A stretch of 64,000 bases of DNA from Symbiodinium natans (GCA_905221605.1 CAJNDS010002072.1:245501-309500); one strand, 5' to 3'. Shown: positions 36,676 to 48,332, counted from the stretch's first letter. Numbers and translations are program-made. The notes: generated by a model from the sequence alone, not told the origin.

Positions 36676-37723
36676 TGAAAACCTCAAGGTTTAGGGTTAG
36701 GTGCCTCTAAGAAGAATCCTCTCAGGGCTTCTCAACAGAAGAGCCTTAAAACAAGGCAGGCTTTGGGGGGCATCTTGCGGTAAGGCTTAGCAGGACCAAG
36801 GGTTGAGAGTTTGGGGATTGTACGCGCAACTAGAGTTTAGGATTCAGGTTTTCACCACCTGGGTATGTTGAGGGTGTAGGATTCGAGTTTAGAGTTTGAG
36901 GGTTTAGGATTTAGGGGGAGCTGGGATTCAGGGTTGCGGCTTCAGGCCAAGACAAGTCTCTGCTAAGGATCAGTGTATTTAAAAGGGTATGGGTTAACGG
37001 TTAAGGGTTGAGGGTTTAAGGCTTTTTGGCGTTTAGGGTTAGGGGTTGAGGGTTTAGGGCTTTTTGGCGTTTAGGGTATGCATATGGTGACTTTTGGGGT
37101 CAGGTACATGCATTTGTCGTACAGGGTGACTAGGGTCAAAGGCCGGTCTTATCGTCGAGATGAACAAGATCTTTTGAGTTTAGGGGGTTAGGGTTTAGGA
37201 GTTTAGATGCCGTAAACCCTAAACCCCATAGACTAAACCCAAACCCTATATAATCCCTAACCCTCAACCCTCAACCCTAAACCCTAAGCCCTAAGCCCTA
37301 AACCCTAAACCCCGCAGCACCTTTGGAGACTTCGGGATTCCTTGAAAACGACTCGGGAGGATTAAGACCCGAATCCCTCCTACTGCAACCGCCCCCTTGG
37401 GTCCTCTCCCTAAGGAAACTGCAACTCAAAGCACATCAAGAGTTCCTACCCTAAACCCTAGACCCTAAACCCTATAAACCCTAAACCCTAACCCTAAACC
37501 CTGAACCCTGAACCCTATCAACCCCAAAGCCCTAAAACCCTGAGTTAGTAAGGTTTAACTAGGGTATTAGGGTTGCAGGGTTAATTCGTAAATGAGGGCT
37601 TAAGGGTTGAGGGTGTTGACTTAAAGAGTAAAAACCCTAAGCCCGCCAAAAAGGCTTGGGGTTGAGGGTTTGACTTAAACTCTTCAAGCCCTAAGCCCCC
37701 CTAAACAGCAAGCCCAAAGCAAG

Positions 37724-37744
37724 CCCCCCCCCCCCCCCCCCCCC
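37724..37744. repeat. C homopolymer (about 21)
   Basis: An isolated C run between degenerate telomere-type units. Confidence 0.9.
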
Positions 37745-37948
37745 AGCAAAATCCACTCGATTTTGGGTTACCCTAAACCCTAAAGCCTAAACCCTAAGCC
37801 CCAAACCCCAAACCCCAAACCCCAAACCCCAAACCCTAAACCCTAAACCTAACCATTGAGGCGAAGCTCCCCTCCCGGCTTGAGAAGTCGATAGGCTTCC
37901 TTCACAACGTTCCTGCCATTCAGTGGCCTAAAGACCCGAAAGGTTTTA

Positions 37949-38132
37949 GGAATACTATAGGGGCCTTAATAATTAGAATAGGTTTTAGGGTTTAGGGTTT
38001 AGGGATAGGGGCCTTAATAATAATTCGGAAAATAAGGTTTAGGGTTCAGGGTTAATGGGGTTTTCGTTTTATGGAAAAAAGAACCCATCGAGGCAATACG
38101 ATTAGTAATTATTCCGACCCCTATAGTATTCC
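37949..38132. mobile_element. Family K MITE with internal telomere-type units
   Basis: Perfect 15-base inverted ends GGAATACTATAGGGG and CCCCTATAGTATTCC. Inside, ATAGGGGCCTTAATAAT occurs twice (37957 and 38005), separated by three telomere-type units (37982-38004). Confidence 0.7.
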
Positions 38133-38528
38133 TTCAAGCAGACGTAGGGAACCTCATTGTGATTTAAAGCATATAATGCCTTCCTTGATGGGTATTGACT
38201 ACTTGGGGGGAGGGTGCCAGTAGGGTTCTTTCAGGCTATACGCGCTATTCTAGGTTTTAGGGCTTCGGGTTTCGGGATGCATAATGGTTGATTCCTTCAC
38301 ATTGTGGAGTCCACAACCTTTCGGAAAGCCTGGCCTATAGGAGAGGACTCTTCCCGAAACCCTAAACCCTAAACCCTAAGCTAACTCTAAACCCTAAAAC
38401 CTAAACCATGCGTTTCGGGTTTGAGAAGCTTTCGGTTGAGGGGTTCAGGTCAGAGTTTCGTGTTTTTGGGATTCCCAACCCGAAGTACCCCTCACTCGGA
38501 AGCACAATGCGAGGATGCAAGCCTTGTG

Positions 38529-38580
38529 GTTTAGGGTTTAGGGTTTAGGGTTTAGGGTTTAGGGTTTAGGGTTTAGGGTT
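38529..38580 (+). repeat. Interstitial telomere-type array, TTTAGGG x7
   Basis: Regular array. Confidence 0.9.
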
Positions 38581-39079
38581 CTTCGGAGCTGGAGGTCTTA
38601 GGGCTTGAAATTAGAGGGTGTGAGGTTTTTTTAACAGCCATCGTGGGCTGGCAGGTCCACTCTGAGCCGACACTCTCGACATCTGAGTCCTCATCCACAC
38701 CCCTCAATAACCCAAACAAACACCACGAACACTAGAGGCGCTTGAAACCCTAAACTATACCCTACACCTGGAAAGCCGAACATGTTAAACCCCTTGAACC
38801 GTAATCCCTATACCCTATAGACCCTTCCCCTATACCCAAAGCCTAAACCCTTAAAGCCCTGAACCCTACGACCTCAGCAGCTCCGCAGCCCGAACTGCCG
38901 CGTGCCTGCTTGCCTCCAGTGGCAGCTCATGTAGCAAAAAGTTCCTCAGGGCAGCTGGGGTTGGCAGAAGGCACGCATAGGCTTTAGGGTTTAGGAGTTA
39001 GGGTTTGAATTCAGGGTTGAGGGTTTGGTGGTTAGAGTTTGGCAGCTGCTGGGGTTGGCAGAAGGCAGGAACCCTAAGG

Positions 39080-39201
39080 CCCTAAGGGTCCATGTACCTC
39101 ATGGTTGGATACTTGGGCCCCAAAGGCCCCATCTTGGAAGTACTTTAGTGCACAAGTATTCCCGAATTACTTATTTAGGAACAGTACATGGACCCTTTGG
39201 G
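39080..39201. mobile_element. Family A hairpin MITE, diverged copy
   Basis: The termini CCCTAAGGGTCCATGTACC and GTACATGGACCCTTTGGG are kept. The interior is diverged and about 13 bp longer. Confidence 0.75.
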
Positions 39202-39508
39202 TTACAGAACATAGACTTGAGGGCTTTAGGCTGAGAGCCAGTGCTCTCCATCATGGTACCCTTTTGGAAGGCCTACGTGCATACAACGTGCCGACATGTA
39301 ACCGTGACCCAGACAAGCCATATAGGTTTAGGGTTTAGGGTTTAGGGTTTAGGGTTTAGAGTAGTATAGGGATGAATGGAACTGTACCCTTACGAAACGC
39401 TAGGCCCTAAAGTTCGAGCTCTGACAGATAGGGAGTGTTGCAGCTTGCTGCCCAGTGACAGTGTCACCACGTCGCAGGAAGCATCAGGCAGGCCTTCAAG
39501 GGGCTAAG

Positions 39509-39727
39509 GCTCGTACCCCTAAGGTTGTAGCCCTGAAGGTTCCCCCCTTACCATATTCCTAAAATGGCCCGAATATTCCTCTAGGGGCCTTTAACTATGT
39601 TCCCCTTACTATACCCCCAAAATGGCTCTTTTGTCAGCAAAAGTACCTTACGAGGTCCAAGGTTAAAAAAAGCCCTTTCTACTTTATACTACGCAACCAA
39701 AGGGTACAACCTTAAGGGTTCAAGGTA
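39509..39727. mobile_element. Family I element (about 219 bp)
   Basis: Inverted ends GTACCCCTAAGGTTGTAGCC and GGGTACAACCTTAAGGGTTC. The interior contains two related blocks with CCTAAAATGGCCC and CCCAAAATGGCTC. Confidence 0.6.
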
Positions 39728-40534
39728 AAACCCTTAGAGGCCTGTCGGAGGCAGGACCAACCCTAAGCCCCTGAACACTGGGTTTAGGGTTTAGGGTTTA
39801 GGGTTTGGGGTTTGGGGTTTAGGGTTTGGGGTTTAGGGTTTAGGGTTTAGGGTTTGGGGTTTAGGCCTAGGGTTTAGGGTGGACGTTTATGTGTTTTTGC
39901 TTGATGGTCGCTCGTCGCCCAATTGAGAACCCGGTCGCGGAGCTCTGACGAAGACCAGGATCAACCCCATAAACCCTAAACCCGAAACCTTAAACCCAAA
40001 ACCCAAAACCCTAAACCCTTAGCCCACCAGAGGAGTCCACAAAGGGAAGGGAAAGAAACGAGCAAAAACCTGACGTCGGTCGCATTCCACTGACAGCATG
40101 GACACGCATTATCAAACCCATCGCCCCAGAAGAGCAGGAACCGCCAATAACTGTGACAAAGAAGCCCCTAAACCCTAAACCCTAAACCCTAAACCCTAAA
40201 CCCTAAACCCTAAACCCATGTTGAACTGCTGACTCTCCAAAACCTCCATCTGAGAGGCAAGTGCCAGACATGACAAGCTAGATCTCAACCTGCATCAGGA
40301 AAACTAGGCCTGCCACCGGGGACGTGAAAGCATACATTCCACATACACCGGTACCTAAACCCTATAAACCCTAAACCCTAAACCCCAAACCCCAAACCCT
40401 AAACCCCAAACCCACATGGGCCTGTGCTCTCCGCATTCGCGTGTACAAACTGCAGCTCTGGATATGTCTGCTTGGCCACAGACCTTGTCTCGACAAGAGG
40501 GTTTAGGGTTTAGGGTTTAGGGTTTAGGGTCGTT

Positions 40535-40700
40535 TGCGGGTACTACTGCTTCTGCTGTTGCTACTTTTTCTACTGTTGCTACTGTTACTCACTACCACTC
40601 CCTCTCGCACTCCCACTCGCACTCCCGCTCCCACTCCCACGACGATCACGGCGACTACCACGACGACCGCTACTGCTACCACCACCTCCTCGTACACCTG
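40535..40700. repeat. Imperfect trinucleotide/hexamer region (CTGTTG, CTCCCA, CGACTA)
   Basis: Three consecutive blocks of different repeat type produce a frame of 78 codons (LLLLL then TPTRTPAPTP). It is not a convincing gene. Confidence 0.7.
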
Positions 40701-40857
40701 CATTTATTGCTGCCTGCTGCCGCTACAAGCAATCATACCTTCAGTCCAGCTGCAGGAAGTAGGGGCTTAGATCCAGCCCCACTGTGGACGCTGCAGGGAA
40801 AGTCGCAGCCATCTCCTGTTTCAGTAGTGAGGGCTCCCTTTCTGCCCAACCGAAACG

Positions 40858-40954
40858 ACTATTTGCTTAAGGTTCCCTAAGTTGATAACCGATATTCCCC
40901 TTAAAAGGAAGAATCTTGTCTTTCTTTTGGGAGGGGTCTTAAGCAAACAGTAGA
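40858..40954. mobile_element. Family H MITE
   Basis: Inverted ends ACTATTTGCTTAAGGTTCCC and GGGGTCTTAAGCAAACAGT. The interior is AT-rich, as in the copy at 26537. Confidence 0.65.
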
Positions 40955-41959
40955 TGCTAAATTATACGCAGGTTATAAGATATAAGGGGACGAACCTAAC
41001 TTTTCAAGGCTCCGGCACTACGCCTTAAGCTCTGAAGGGGTAGGATGGTACCAAGCCCACGCCCAATTCGACGCCAACGACACTCCCGAACTTCGTCAAC
41101 CCAAACCCGAAGGTAAGAAAACTTGCGAAACCTGGGCCTGCTACGACCTGGTGGGTTTTGAGGGTTTCAACCCCCAAGGCTGTGGGAAGTCAGGTTGAAG
41201 AAAGCTCGAACCTTCTACAGCAACGTTCAAAAACCTTAAGCCCCCTAGTTTCCCAACATCGAAGAAACAGGCCTCTCAGGCCCTACCGCCGTAAACCTTC
41301 TTTTGCTTGTTGCAATGATTGCACTTATATCATGAACTCTTTATTACTACTAATTATAGGGCTTAGGGTTTGGGGTTTAGGGTTGGGGTGAGTAAGCGGG
41401 ACGCCCCACGCCTTTGTGGAGAAACCGCCAGAGCACCCGACGTCCAGCACGGCCTCCCGCACCACATTCGCGCTGATTTAGATGGGTACCTGAACCCTAA
41501 ACCCTAAACTTAAACCCCAAACCAAAAACCCTAACCTCCCTAAACCCTAATTTCTTCGTTGCAGCATCCCCCGGAAGCCCCGAAACCCTAGACCCACCAA
41601 AACACAGCGCCACCCAAAAAAGGGAATTCAGGGCCTATAGGGGTTATAGTTGCGGTTGGGGTTGCCAAGAAAGGGTTAGGGTTTAGGCCAAAACCCTTCC
41701 AGAGAACGTAGTCGACGACTCTGGGCCCCCCCGGCCTTCGTGCATGTTCGGCATGATGCAGTCTGGTCTCTTTGAACGAACCATGTTAACACCTTAACCA
41801 GACCAGAGTCCCAACAAGGCACTCTAAACCCTAAACCCTAAACCCTAAACCCTAAACCGCAAACCCCTAACCCCAAACCCGAAGCACACTGCACCCCAAG
41901 CCCTAAACCTCTCAACTCTAAAGCCCTACACCCTGCAAGCCTTACCAAAAACCCTTCAC

Positions 41960-42131
41960 TTTGGGATGTTCCCCCCTTATACTAACACTCCTTTAAGAGG
42001 GATTACAGTACCCCCCGATTTATAACCCCTATTAAGGACTGTTTGTACAAGGGGGAACCCTAAACCCTAAACCCTAAACCCTAAACCCTAAACCCTTAGT
42101 ATAAGGGGGAACATCCCAACCTACACTTCCC
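41960..42131. mobile_element. Family D MITE with a telomere-type array flanked by a duplicated element end
   Basis: The element reads TTGGGATGTTCCCCCCTTAT through GTACAAGGGGGAA. Five CCCTAAA units follow (42057-42096), then GTATAAGGGGGAACATCCCAA. The 13-base segment before the array is repeated after it. Confidence 0.75.
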
Positions 42132-42599
42132 TAGGCCCTGCATGATAATCTCACGTGCCTCTGGCGACCCCCGATTGTCTCCTCCAAGTTGGTTTTGGGG
42201 GCTTCAGGGTTTAGGGTTTAGGGTTTAGGGTTTAGGAACCGTTGGCTCCCAGGACGTTAGGTTGTTGAGCTACGGATAGTCAGGGGTGGTTCAAGAATTA
42301 GAGGCACCTTATCCTCAAAGGAGCAAAAACGCTGCCCCAGAAGGGGCCTGCATATTGAAACACATAATTTCTGTCAGGGTATCCCTAACCCCTATACCCG
42401 AAACCCCAAACCCTAATTGAACCCAGAACGGCTTTTTTATTATTATGGATTTAGGGCTGAAGGCTTTAGGGTTCGGGCTTCAGAAAACCCATGACGCCAT
42501 AAACGAAAAAAAAAAACGCCCTAAGGGTGTTGGGGCTGAAGGGCTTTTGCAGCCTATAGTAGTCAGGTGCTTCCTCAACCTTGGAGGGCTTCGGGTTTG

Positions 42600-42720
42600 T
42601 ATACTTGGCTGCACTCAGGAGGGTAGCAAAAAATTGAATTTTCAGCTGCCTTATTAAGAAACCCAATAAACCCAAAAAGGCTAAAGATATAAAGTTACAG
42701 TAAAGCACCACAAAGTATAA
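42600..42720. mobile_element. Family J element (121 bp)
   Basis: It starts TATACTTGGCTGCACTCAGG and ends AGCACCACAAAGTATAA. The short inverted end is TATACTT. It is over 90% identical to the copy at 54102. Confidence 0.75.
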
Positions 42721-43046
42721 TTAGGCTCATACAGGAATTAGGGTTTGCATAGGGTTTAGGGTTGTGGGTTAAGGTTTACGGTCAGGGGGATGAGCAAAAA
42801 GCACCTACCTTCAAAGTGCTCCACATATTCACGTTAACACGGGCATACCCAACTAAGCCCCATGCCCTACACCCCCCCCAAACCTGCCCGAAACCTAAAC
42901 CCTATAAACCCTAAATCCCATACCCTAAGCCTTATACCCCCAAACCCTGCCCTGTTGGCCCTGTAATGAAGCCCCTCCTCTGCTGTCCTTATAAACTCCA
43001 AGGCCCAAACCCCTCAACCCCAACCCCTGATCCCTAAAAACTCTTC

Positions 43047-43205
43047 GGGTAGTTGCATGGTCCCTCAGTGTGGGCTCTTATAAGGGCACCCCTTACATAA
43101 CCGCTTGCATAACCCCTAATATACCCTATATACGCTAAGGGCCCATACATCAGAACCCTTTAAAGGAGGCAAGGGACCATATTAAGGGCCCATGAAACTG
43201 CCCCT
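43047..43205. mobile_element. Family F element (about 159 bp)
   Basis: Imperfect inverted ends GGGTAGTTGCATGGTCCCT and GGGCCCATGAAACTGCCCC. The interior includes ATACCCTATATACGCTAAGG. Confidence 0.7.
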
Positions 43206-43431
43206 AACCCTAAACCCTAAACCCTAGACCCTAAACCCTAAAGCCTAAACCTTAAACCCTAAACCCTAATCCCTAAACCCTGAACCCTAAACCCGAAACC
43301 CTAAACCCTAAACCCCAAGAAAGAAACAGAAGGACCAGGCTCCTAGCTGCCAGTATTCAGCGATGGACCGACGCGCGGATCCCCGGAAGATCTCTTGGGC
43401 TTCCTGCCTGGCGATTTTTTTGTTTTTTTGG

Positions 43432-43509
43432 GTTTAGGGTTTAGGGTTTAGGGTTTAGGGTTTAGGGTTTAGGGTTTAGGGTTTAGGGTTTAGGGGGGGG
43501 GGGGGGGGG
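43432..43509 (+). repeat. TTTAGGG x9 array ending in a G16 run
   Basis: The last unit merges into about 16 G, followed by CCCCTTAAAACCCCTTAA. Confidence 0.9.
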
Positions 43510-44147
43510 ACCCCTTAAAACCCCTTAACCCCCCAAAACCCTAAACCCTGAGCCTTAACATAAGCCCCACAAGCTGAGGCCGAGAACAGCCTCATGCAGA
43601 AAGCAGCCCTTTTCTGGCTTAGTGGGGTTACGGTGCAGGGTTTAGGGTTTAGAGTTTAGGCTTTAGGACATAAACAAGAACACTGGTTCGCTGAATGGGG
43701 TTGACAAGGGGACAAGGGCACCTTAAACCCTCTTACTTGGGGCTGTGGGTCAAGGCCTGGGGTGTAGGGTCTGTAGAGGGCTTGTAAGTTATCAGGGGTC
43801 TTTAGGATTACCAAAGTTTAGGTTTTAGGCTTTAGAGCTCTTGTCAGATACAAGGGTCTTTAAAGGATTTGCAAAGTATATGGCCAGTTCCCAAAATTGT
43901 GGTCCCTTTTTGGGTACCCCAAGTTTTAGGGCCCACCTTACCCCCAAAAAAGGAACCCATAATCTTGAGAAGTGACAATGTAAGCGAACCCTAAACCCTA
44001 GACCCTAGACCTAGACCCTAAACCCTAAACCCATACAAGGGTTACTAGGTTTGCGGCCTTCAGGGCACAGGGCTCATGCGTCTGGGTTTCAGGGGCTTCG
44101 AGCACTGGGAAGCCTGTAGTAGCCGTCCCGAAGAACCAGACGTTTTA

Positions 44148-44279
44148 CCTTGGACCCTTGAGGTTGTACCCTTGGGTTTTGGGGAGGATCCTTTCTAAAG
44201 ATCCTCAAGGTAGTATAAGGGCCATAGTAGGAGTATATTACAGGGGGACCTTTAGGGGTACAACCTTAGGGGTACGAGT
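44148..44279. mobile_element. Family I element, shorter copy (about 132 bp)
   Basis: Inverted ends ACCCTTGAGGTTGTACCC and GGGGTACAACCTTAGGGGTA. It lacks one of the interior blocks of the copy at 39509. Confidence 0.6.
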
Positions 44280-44698
44280 CTTGATCCCTTGATTAGAGCC
44301 AGCCCTAAAATCCTAAAGCCATGAGCCCTTGGCTCACCCTAAACCCTAAACCCTAAACCCTAAACCCTAAACCCTAAACCCTAAACCCTAAGCCCTGGCT
44401 CTTGGTAGAGCTCCTGCGAGGAGGATCCGGCCTCTGCCTAAAAGCCCACTGCTTCCATGGGTTTAGGGTTTCTGAAACATTAGGGTTTGCTCTTTGTGAG
44501 AAAGAAGGGTATGAGGTACGGCTGTCTAATCCCTCAAAAGGTGTATGTAGGGGATGTAAGGTACTTGCAGTGAGTGGAATTTGGGGTCATTCGGCTTCCA
44601 ACATTCAGGTGCGGGCCTCTAGGGTTTGGAGTTTAGGGTTCAGGCCGAATCCGGCAATCCGGCTCTGCATCGCAGAGTCTTCCAAGGCCCTAGACCGG

Positions 44699-44736
44699 GT
44701 TTAGGGTTTAGGGTTTAGGGGGGGGGGGGGGGGGGT
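44699..44736 (+). repeat. TTTAGGG x3 array ending in a G17 run
   Basis: Same arrangement as at 43432-43509: telomere-type units merging into a G homopolymer. Confidence 0.9.
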
Positions 44737-45084
44737 CATGTTTTCGACTTACTGTAAACTCCCCCGAACCCCTTCCCCCGTCAAGCTGCCAGCTCAGGCC
44801 ATCGTAGTATCCCAAACCTGGAGGGTCGAGGGTGAGACCTCATGAGGGGTCCTAGAATTGCACGGTGGTTTTGGGGTGTGATTCCACTTGGGCGCAGACA
44901 TACCCCAAACAGACTACTTTCCACATCGGAGTCGACGGGTTGTCAAGCGAACCCGAAACCCCAACCCTCAACCCTGTTGCGAAGTCTTGTGCCACTGTCT
45001 GAAGGTCTTACAGAACCACCGAGCCCCCAACCCTAACCCCTACACCCAAAACCCAAAACTAACACCCTCCTAAAACCTATAAGC

Positions 45085-45290
45085 CGTACTCCCCTAAGCC
45101 CTAAGCCCTAAACCCTGAAACCCTAACCTCTAAACCCCTAAACCCTGAAACCCCTAAACCCTAAACCCCTAGACCCCTGATACCCTAGACCCCTAAACCT
45201 CTACACACCAAAACCCTCAACCCCTAAACCCCTAAACCCCTAAACCCCTAACCCCTAAACCCTAAACCCTAAACCCTAAACCCTGAACCC
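45085..45290 (-). repeat. CCCCTAAA-type variant array
   Basis: Eight-base CCCCTAAA units mixed with canonical seven-base units and point variants. Confidence 0.85.
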
Positions 45291-45373
45291 CCTCCCGAAG
45301 CCAGGAAACACATGGACTGCGTGGCGGCTTCCAGCTCATGCGCGGCACGCCAGTTAAGGTTGCCTGGGGGGCG

Positions 45374-45459
45374 GTTTAGGGTTTAGGGTTTAGGGTTTAG
45401 GGTTTAGGGTTTAGGGTTTAGGGTTTAGGGTTTAGGATTTAGGTTTAGGGTTTAGGGAT
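45374..45459 (+). repeat. Interstitial telomere-type array, TTTAGGG x12
   Basis: Faces the preceding CCCCTAAA array in opposite orientation, with about 80 unique bases between. Confidence 0.9.
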
Positions 45460-45658
45460 CGCCTGGCTTTTTAGCGTTTTCGTTTAGGGCTTCTTTGGAA
45501 ACCCATACTTTTTTTTGGTGGAATTGTTAAGGGTTTTGTAGGGCTTTAGGGTTGGGGGCTTTTGGGTTTTAGGGCCTCAAAACCAGGAAGTCCCCACGCA
45601 GTTTCGGGCGTTCAGGTTCAGGGTCATGGGCCTAAGGCTTGCAGAAAGCCTCAGGACG

Positions 45659-45839
45659 CCCTGAAGGTTCATGTACCTCACTGTGATATACTTGGGCCCC
45701 AAAGTCCCTATATGGCAAGTACTGAAAGTCCCAAGTATACCCTATTTCGTTACATGGACCGCAAACCCTAAACCCTAAACCCTTAACCCTGAACCCTAGA
45801 CCCTGAGTATTCCCGATTTAGGTACATGGACCCTTAGGG
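45659..45839. mobile_element. Family A MITE split by a telomere-type insertion
   Basis: The element runs from 45659 to 45760 and is interrupted after TACATGGACC by CCCTAAA-type units (45764-45803). A second right arm follows (45806-45839, ending GGTACATGGACCCTTAGGG). Confidence 0.65.
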
Positions 45840-46479
45840 GACTGTGCTGTGCGAGGCCTGGTGTGTGGGATACAGGAGCATACATGTAGGGTTTAGGGTG
45901 GATGAAGTTCAGGGTTAAGGCGTTTAAGGGTTGCAGGGTGCTAAACCCTGAGCCCTAAACCCTAAACCCTAAACCCTAAACCCTAAACCCTAAAGCCTAA
46001 AGCCTAAACAACGTTGAGGGTTTTGGGTTTGTCAGCCTTAGAGTTCAGGGTTCGCAAGACTTCGGGCGGTTTTGCCGCTTTTCAGAACTTTACCAGCCAT
46101 GGCTTCAAAGCGTGTGTAAGCATAGAGGGCCTACAGGGCCTACAGGACACAGGACATGTACAGAGCTTTGTGTGCTTTACAGACTATGCTCGGTTTATTG
46201 GGTTAGTTGGGTTTGGGGCTCAGGGTGCGTTTTTTTATTTAGGTTTCCCGCTTTCTTCCTCCCAAAAAACGACAATGAAAACCCGAATCCCCCAAAAGCA
46301 AAGAATAGAAACAACCACGGTGTACTAAAAGACACACCGTAAGAAGACGAGAGGCTAAACCCTAAAACCTAGACCCTACAAACGCTAAACTAACGACTTA
46401 GGGAACATGAGCCCCAAGCCCAAAACCGTTCACCATTTTGCGGCATTTGGCTTTACGATGAACATGTGGCCATACGAAA

Positions 46480-46586
46480 CCCGAAGGGTCCATGTACCTA
46501 CATGGGGTATACTTGGGCCTCAAAGTACTTGCTACATGAGGAATTTGGGCAAGTATTATAAGAATGAGGTACATGGACCCTTAGGG
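46480..46586. mobile_element. Family A hairpin MITE
   Basis: About 107 bp with ends CCCGAAGGGTCCATGTACC and GGTACATGGACCCTTAGGG, and a diverged centre. Confidence 0.8.
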
Positions 46587-46789
46587 TAAGGCCGAAGACC
46601 CACAACTCCCAAGTGTTTCGGGCTCAGGGCATAATCCCCAAGGGTCTGGTGCTCTTAGGTATCCTGCCTGCGTCATACCCGTGGAAGGCCTTTTGGTAGT
46701 AGTCCGGATATTCCACGGACCTCTGGGTTTGGAAGGAAGCTCTTGGATTTTGGGCCAAACCATGGGATGAAGTACGAAAGAAGTGAGTC

Positions 46790-46863
46790 AACCCTAAACC
46801 CTAAACCCTAAACCCTAAACCCTAAACCCTAAACCCTAAACCCTAAACCCTAAACCCTAAACC
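46790..46863 (-). repeat. Interstitial telomere-type array, CCCTAAA x10
   Basis: Regular array. Confidence 0.95.
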
Positions 46864-47023
46864 CAGCAGCACACAAAAAACGACAAATCGGTGTTCAATG
46901 CTTGCGGATCCCCAATGCGCTGCTGAGAGCTCTGACATGTGTTGAACGGCTCTTTGGCAGTGTACCTATTTGGGATCTAGCAACATGGACGTTCAAAGCC
47001 CTAAACTTTCGACCGGATCCTGT

Positions 47024-47075
47024 TTTGTAGGTTCTTTCTATAAAAACCTGATAGGATTCATAGGTAACCTACAAA
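47024..47075. repeat. Short inverted repeat
   Basis: TTTGTAGGTT and AACCTACAAA form a hairpin with a 32-base AT-rich loop. No second copy was found in the window. Confidence 0.5.
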
Positions 47076-47474
47076 CACCAGGTTTTTGGTTAAGGTAAGC
47101 CAGAAACTTGGGCCATAAAACGACCGTGTCGAATGGACATCAGCGCGGGTGTTGGGATTTGGTGCTTGCTAAAAATTATCGCGCGCCCCCATTTGGGCCT
47201 GGGAGTCTCCATCGTAGTATGAAATTCTAAAACCCTAAACCAGTGCCAAATCAGGTCCATGATGGAGACCACCCTCATGTGGGTAGCTCTCTCAATTAGG
47301 GTCCCATTTTGGGCCCGAATTTTTAATGGTGCCGTACCTATATGCTCACTTCTCTTAATGATGGTCCCGATTGGGGTCCTTATTATAAAGGGGCCCCTCG
47401 TATTTCGGGTACCCAAAAAAGGGACCGTGAAATTGAGAACTGACCATATAGGGGACCCAAAAAACCATTACATA

Positions 47475-47652
47475 CCCTAAGGGTCCATGTACCTAAATAG
47501 GGAATGCATGGGCCTTAAGGTACTTCCTATATGCGGATTTCCCTAAGGGTCCATGTACCACGATAGGGAATACATGGGCCTTAAGGTACTTCCTTACTTC
47601 CTATATAGGGCCTTTGGGGCCCAAGTATATACTGAGGTACATGGACCCTTAC
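47475..47652. mobile_element. Family A MITE with tandemly duplicated left arm
   Basis: The left arm occurs twice (47475 and 47541, each CCCTAAGGGTCCATGTACC followed by GGGCCTTAAGGTACTTCC), followed by one right arm. This fits an internal duplication or insertion of one copy into another. Confidence 0.7.
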
Positions 47653-47743
47653 TTAGAGAACTACCCATGTTCAGTCCCAGGAGGGCCCTTACAAAACCAT
47701 CTGAAAAAGTATATTCCTGTAGAAGATTCTCGTAAACCAAAAA

Positions 47744-47890
47744 AACCCTAAAACCCTAAAACCCTAAAACCCTAAAACCCTAAAACCCTAAACCCCTAAA
47801 CCCCTAAAACCCTAAAACCCTAAAACCCTAAAACCCTAAAACCCTAAAACCCTAAAACCCTAAAACCCTAAAACCCTAAAACCCCAAAAC
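47744..47890 (-). repeat. Homogeneous 8-base variant array, CCCTAAAA
   Basis: About 18 units of CCCTAAAA (TTTTAGGG), distinct from the 7-base unit used elsewhere; two CCCCTAAA units inside. Confidence 0.9.
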
Positions 47891-48172
47891 CTTATAACCC
47901 GAAAACCGCCCAAACCCTAAAACCCTCAAACCCCAAAACCCCAAATCCCCAAAACCCTAAAAACCCTAAGACCCAAAAACCTAGCCTTTGTAGTGATGCA
48001 CTCCAAACCCTAAACCCTAAACCCTAAACCCAAACCCAAAACCCTAAACCCTAAACCCAAGGTCCGCGCTCATTGCAGATGTCCTGATAAGTTTCCTGCC
48101 GGACGGGTCTCTGGACACAAAGCGGTTGCCTCGTTACGTAGTAAGGTTCAGGGTTTCGGGTTTAGGGCTAGG

Positions 48173-48332
48173 GTTTAGGGGTTTATAGGGGTTTAGGGGT
48201 TTAGGGGTTTAGGGGTTTCGGGGTTAAGGGGTTTAGGGGTTTAGGGGTTTCGGGGTTTCGGGGTTTCGGGGTTTCGGGGTTTCGGGGTTTCGGGGTTTCG
48301 GGGTTTCGGGGTTTAGGGGTTTAGGGGTTTAG
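48173..48332 (+). repeat. 8-base variant array, TTTAGGGG and TTTCGGGG
   Basis: TTTAGGGG units flank a core of about nine TTTCGGGG units (48248-48312). Confidence 0.9.

Noticed and set aside
40534-40770. Leucine- then threonine/proline-rich ORF as a secreted protein
   Set aside because: Consecutive blocks of imperfect simple repeats explain it; no coding support.
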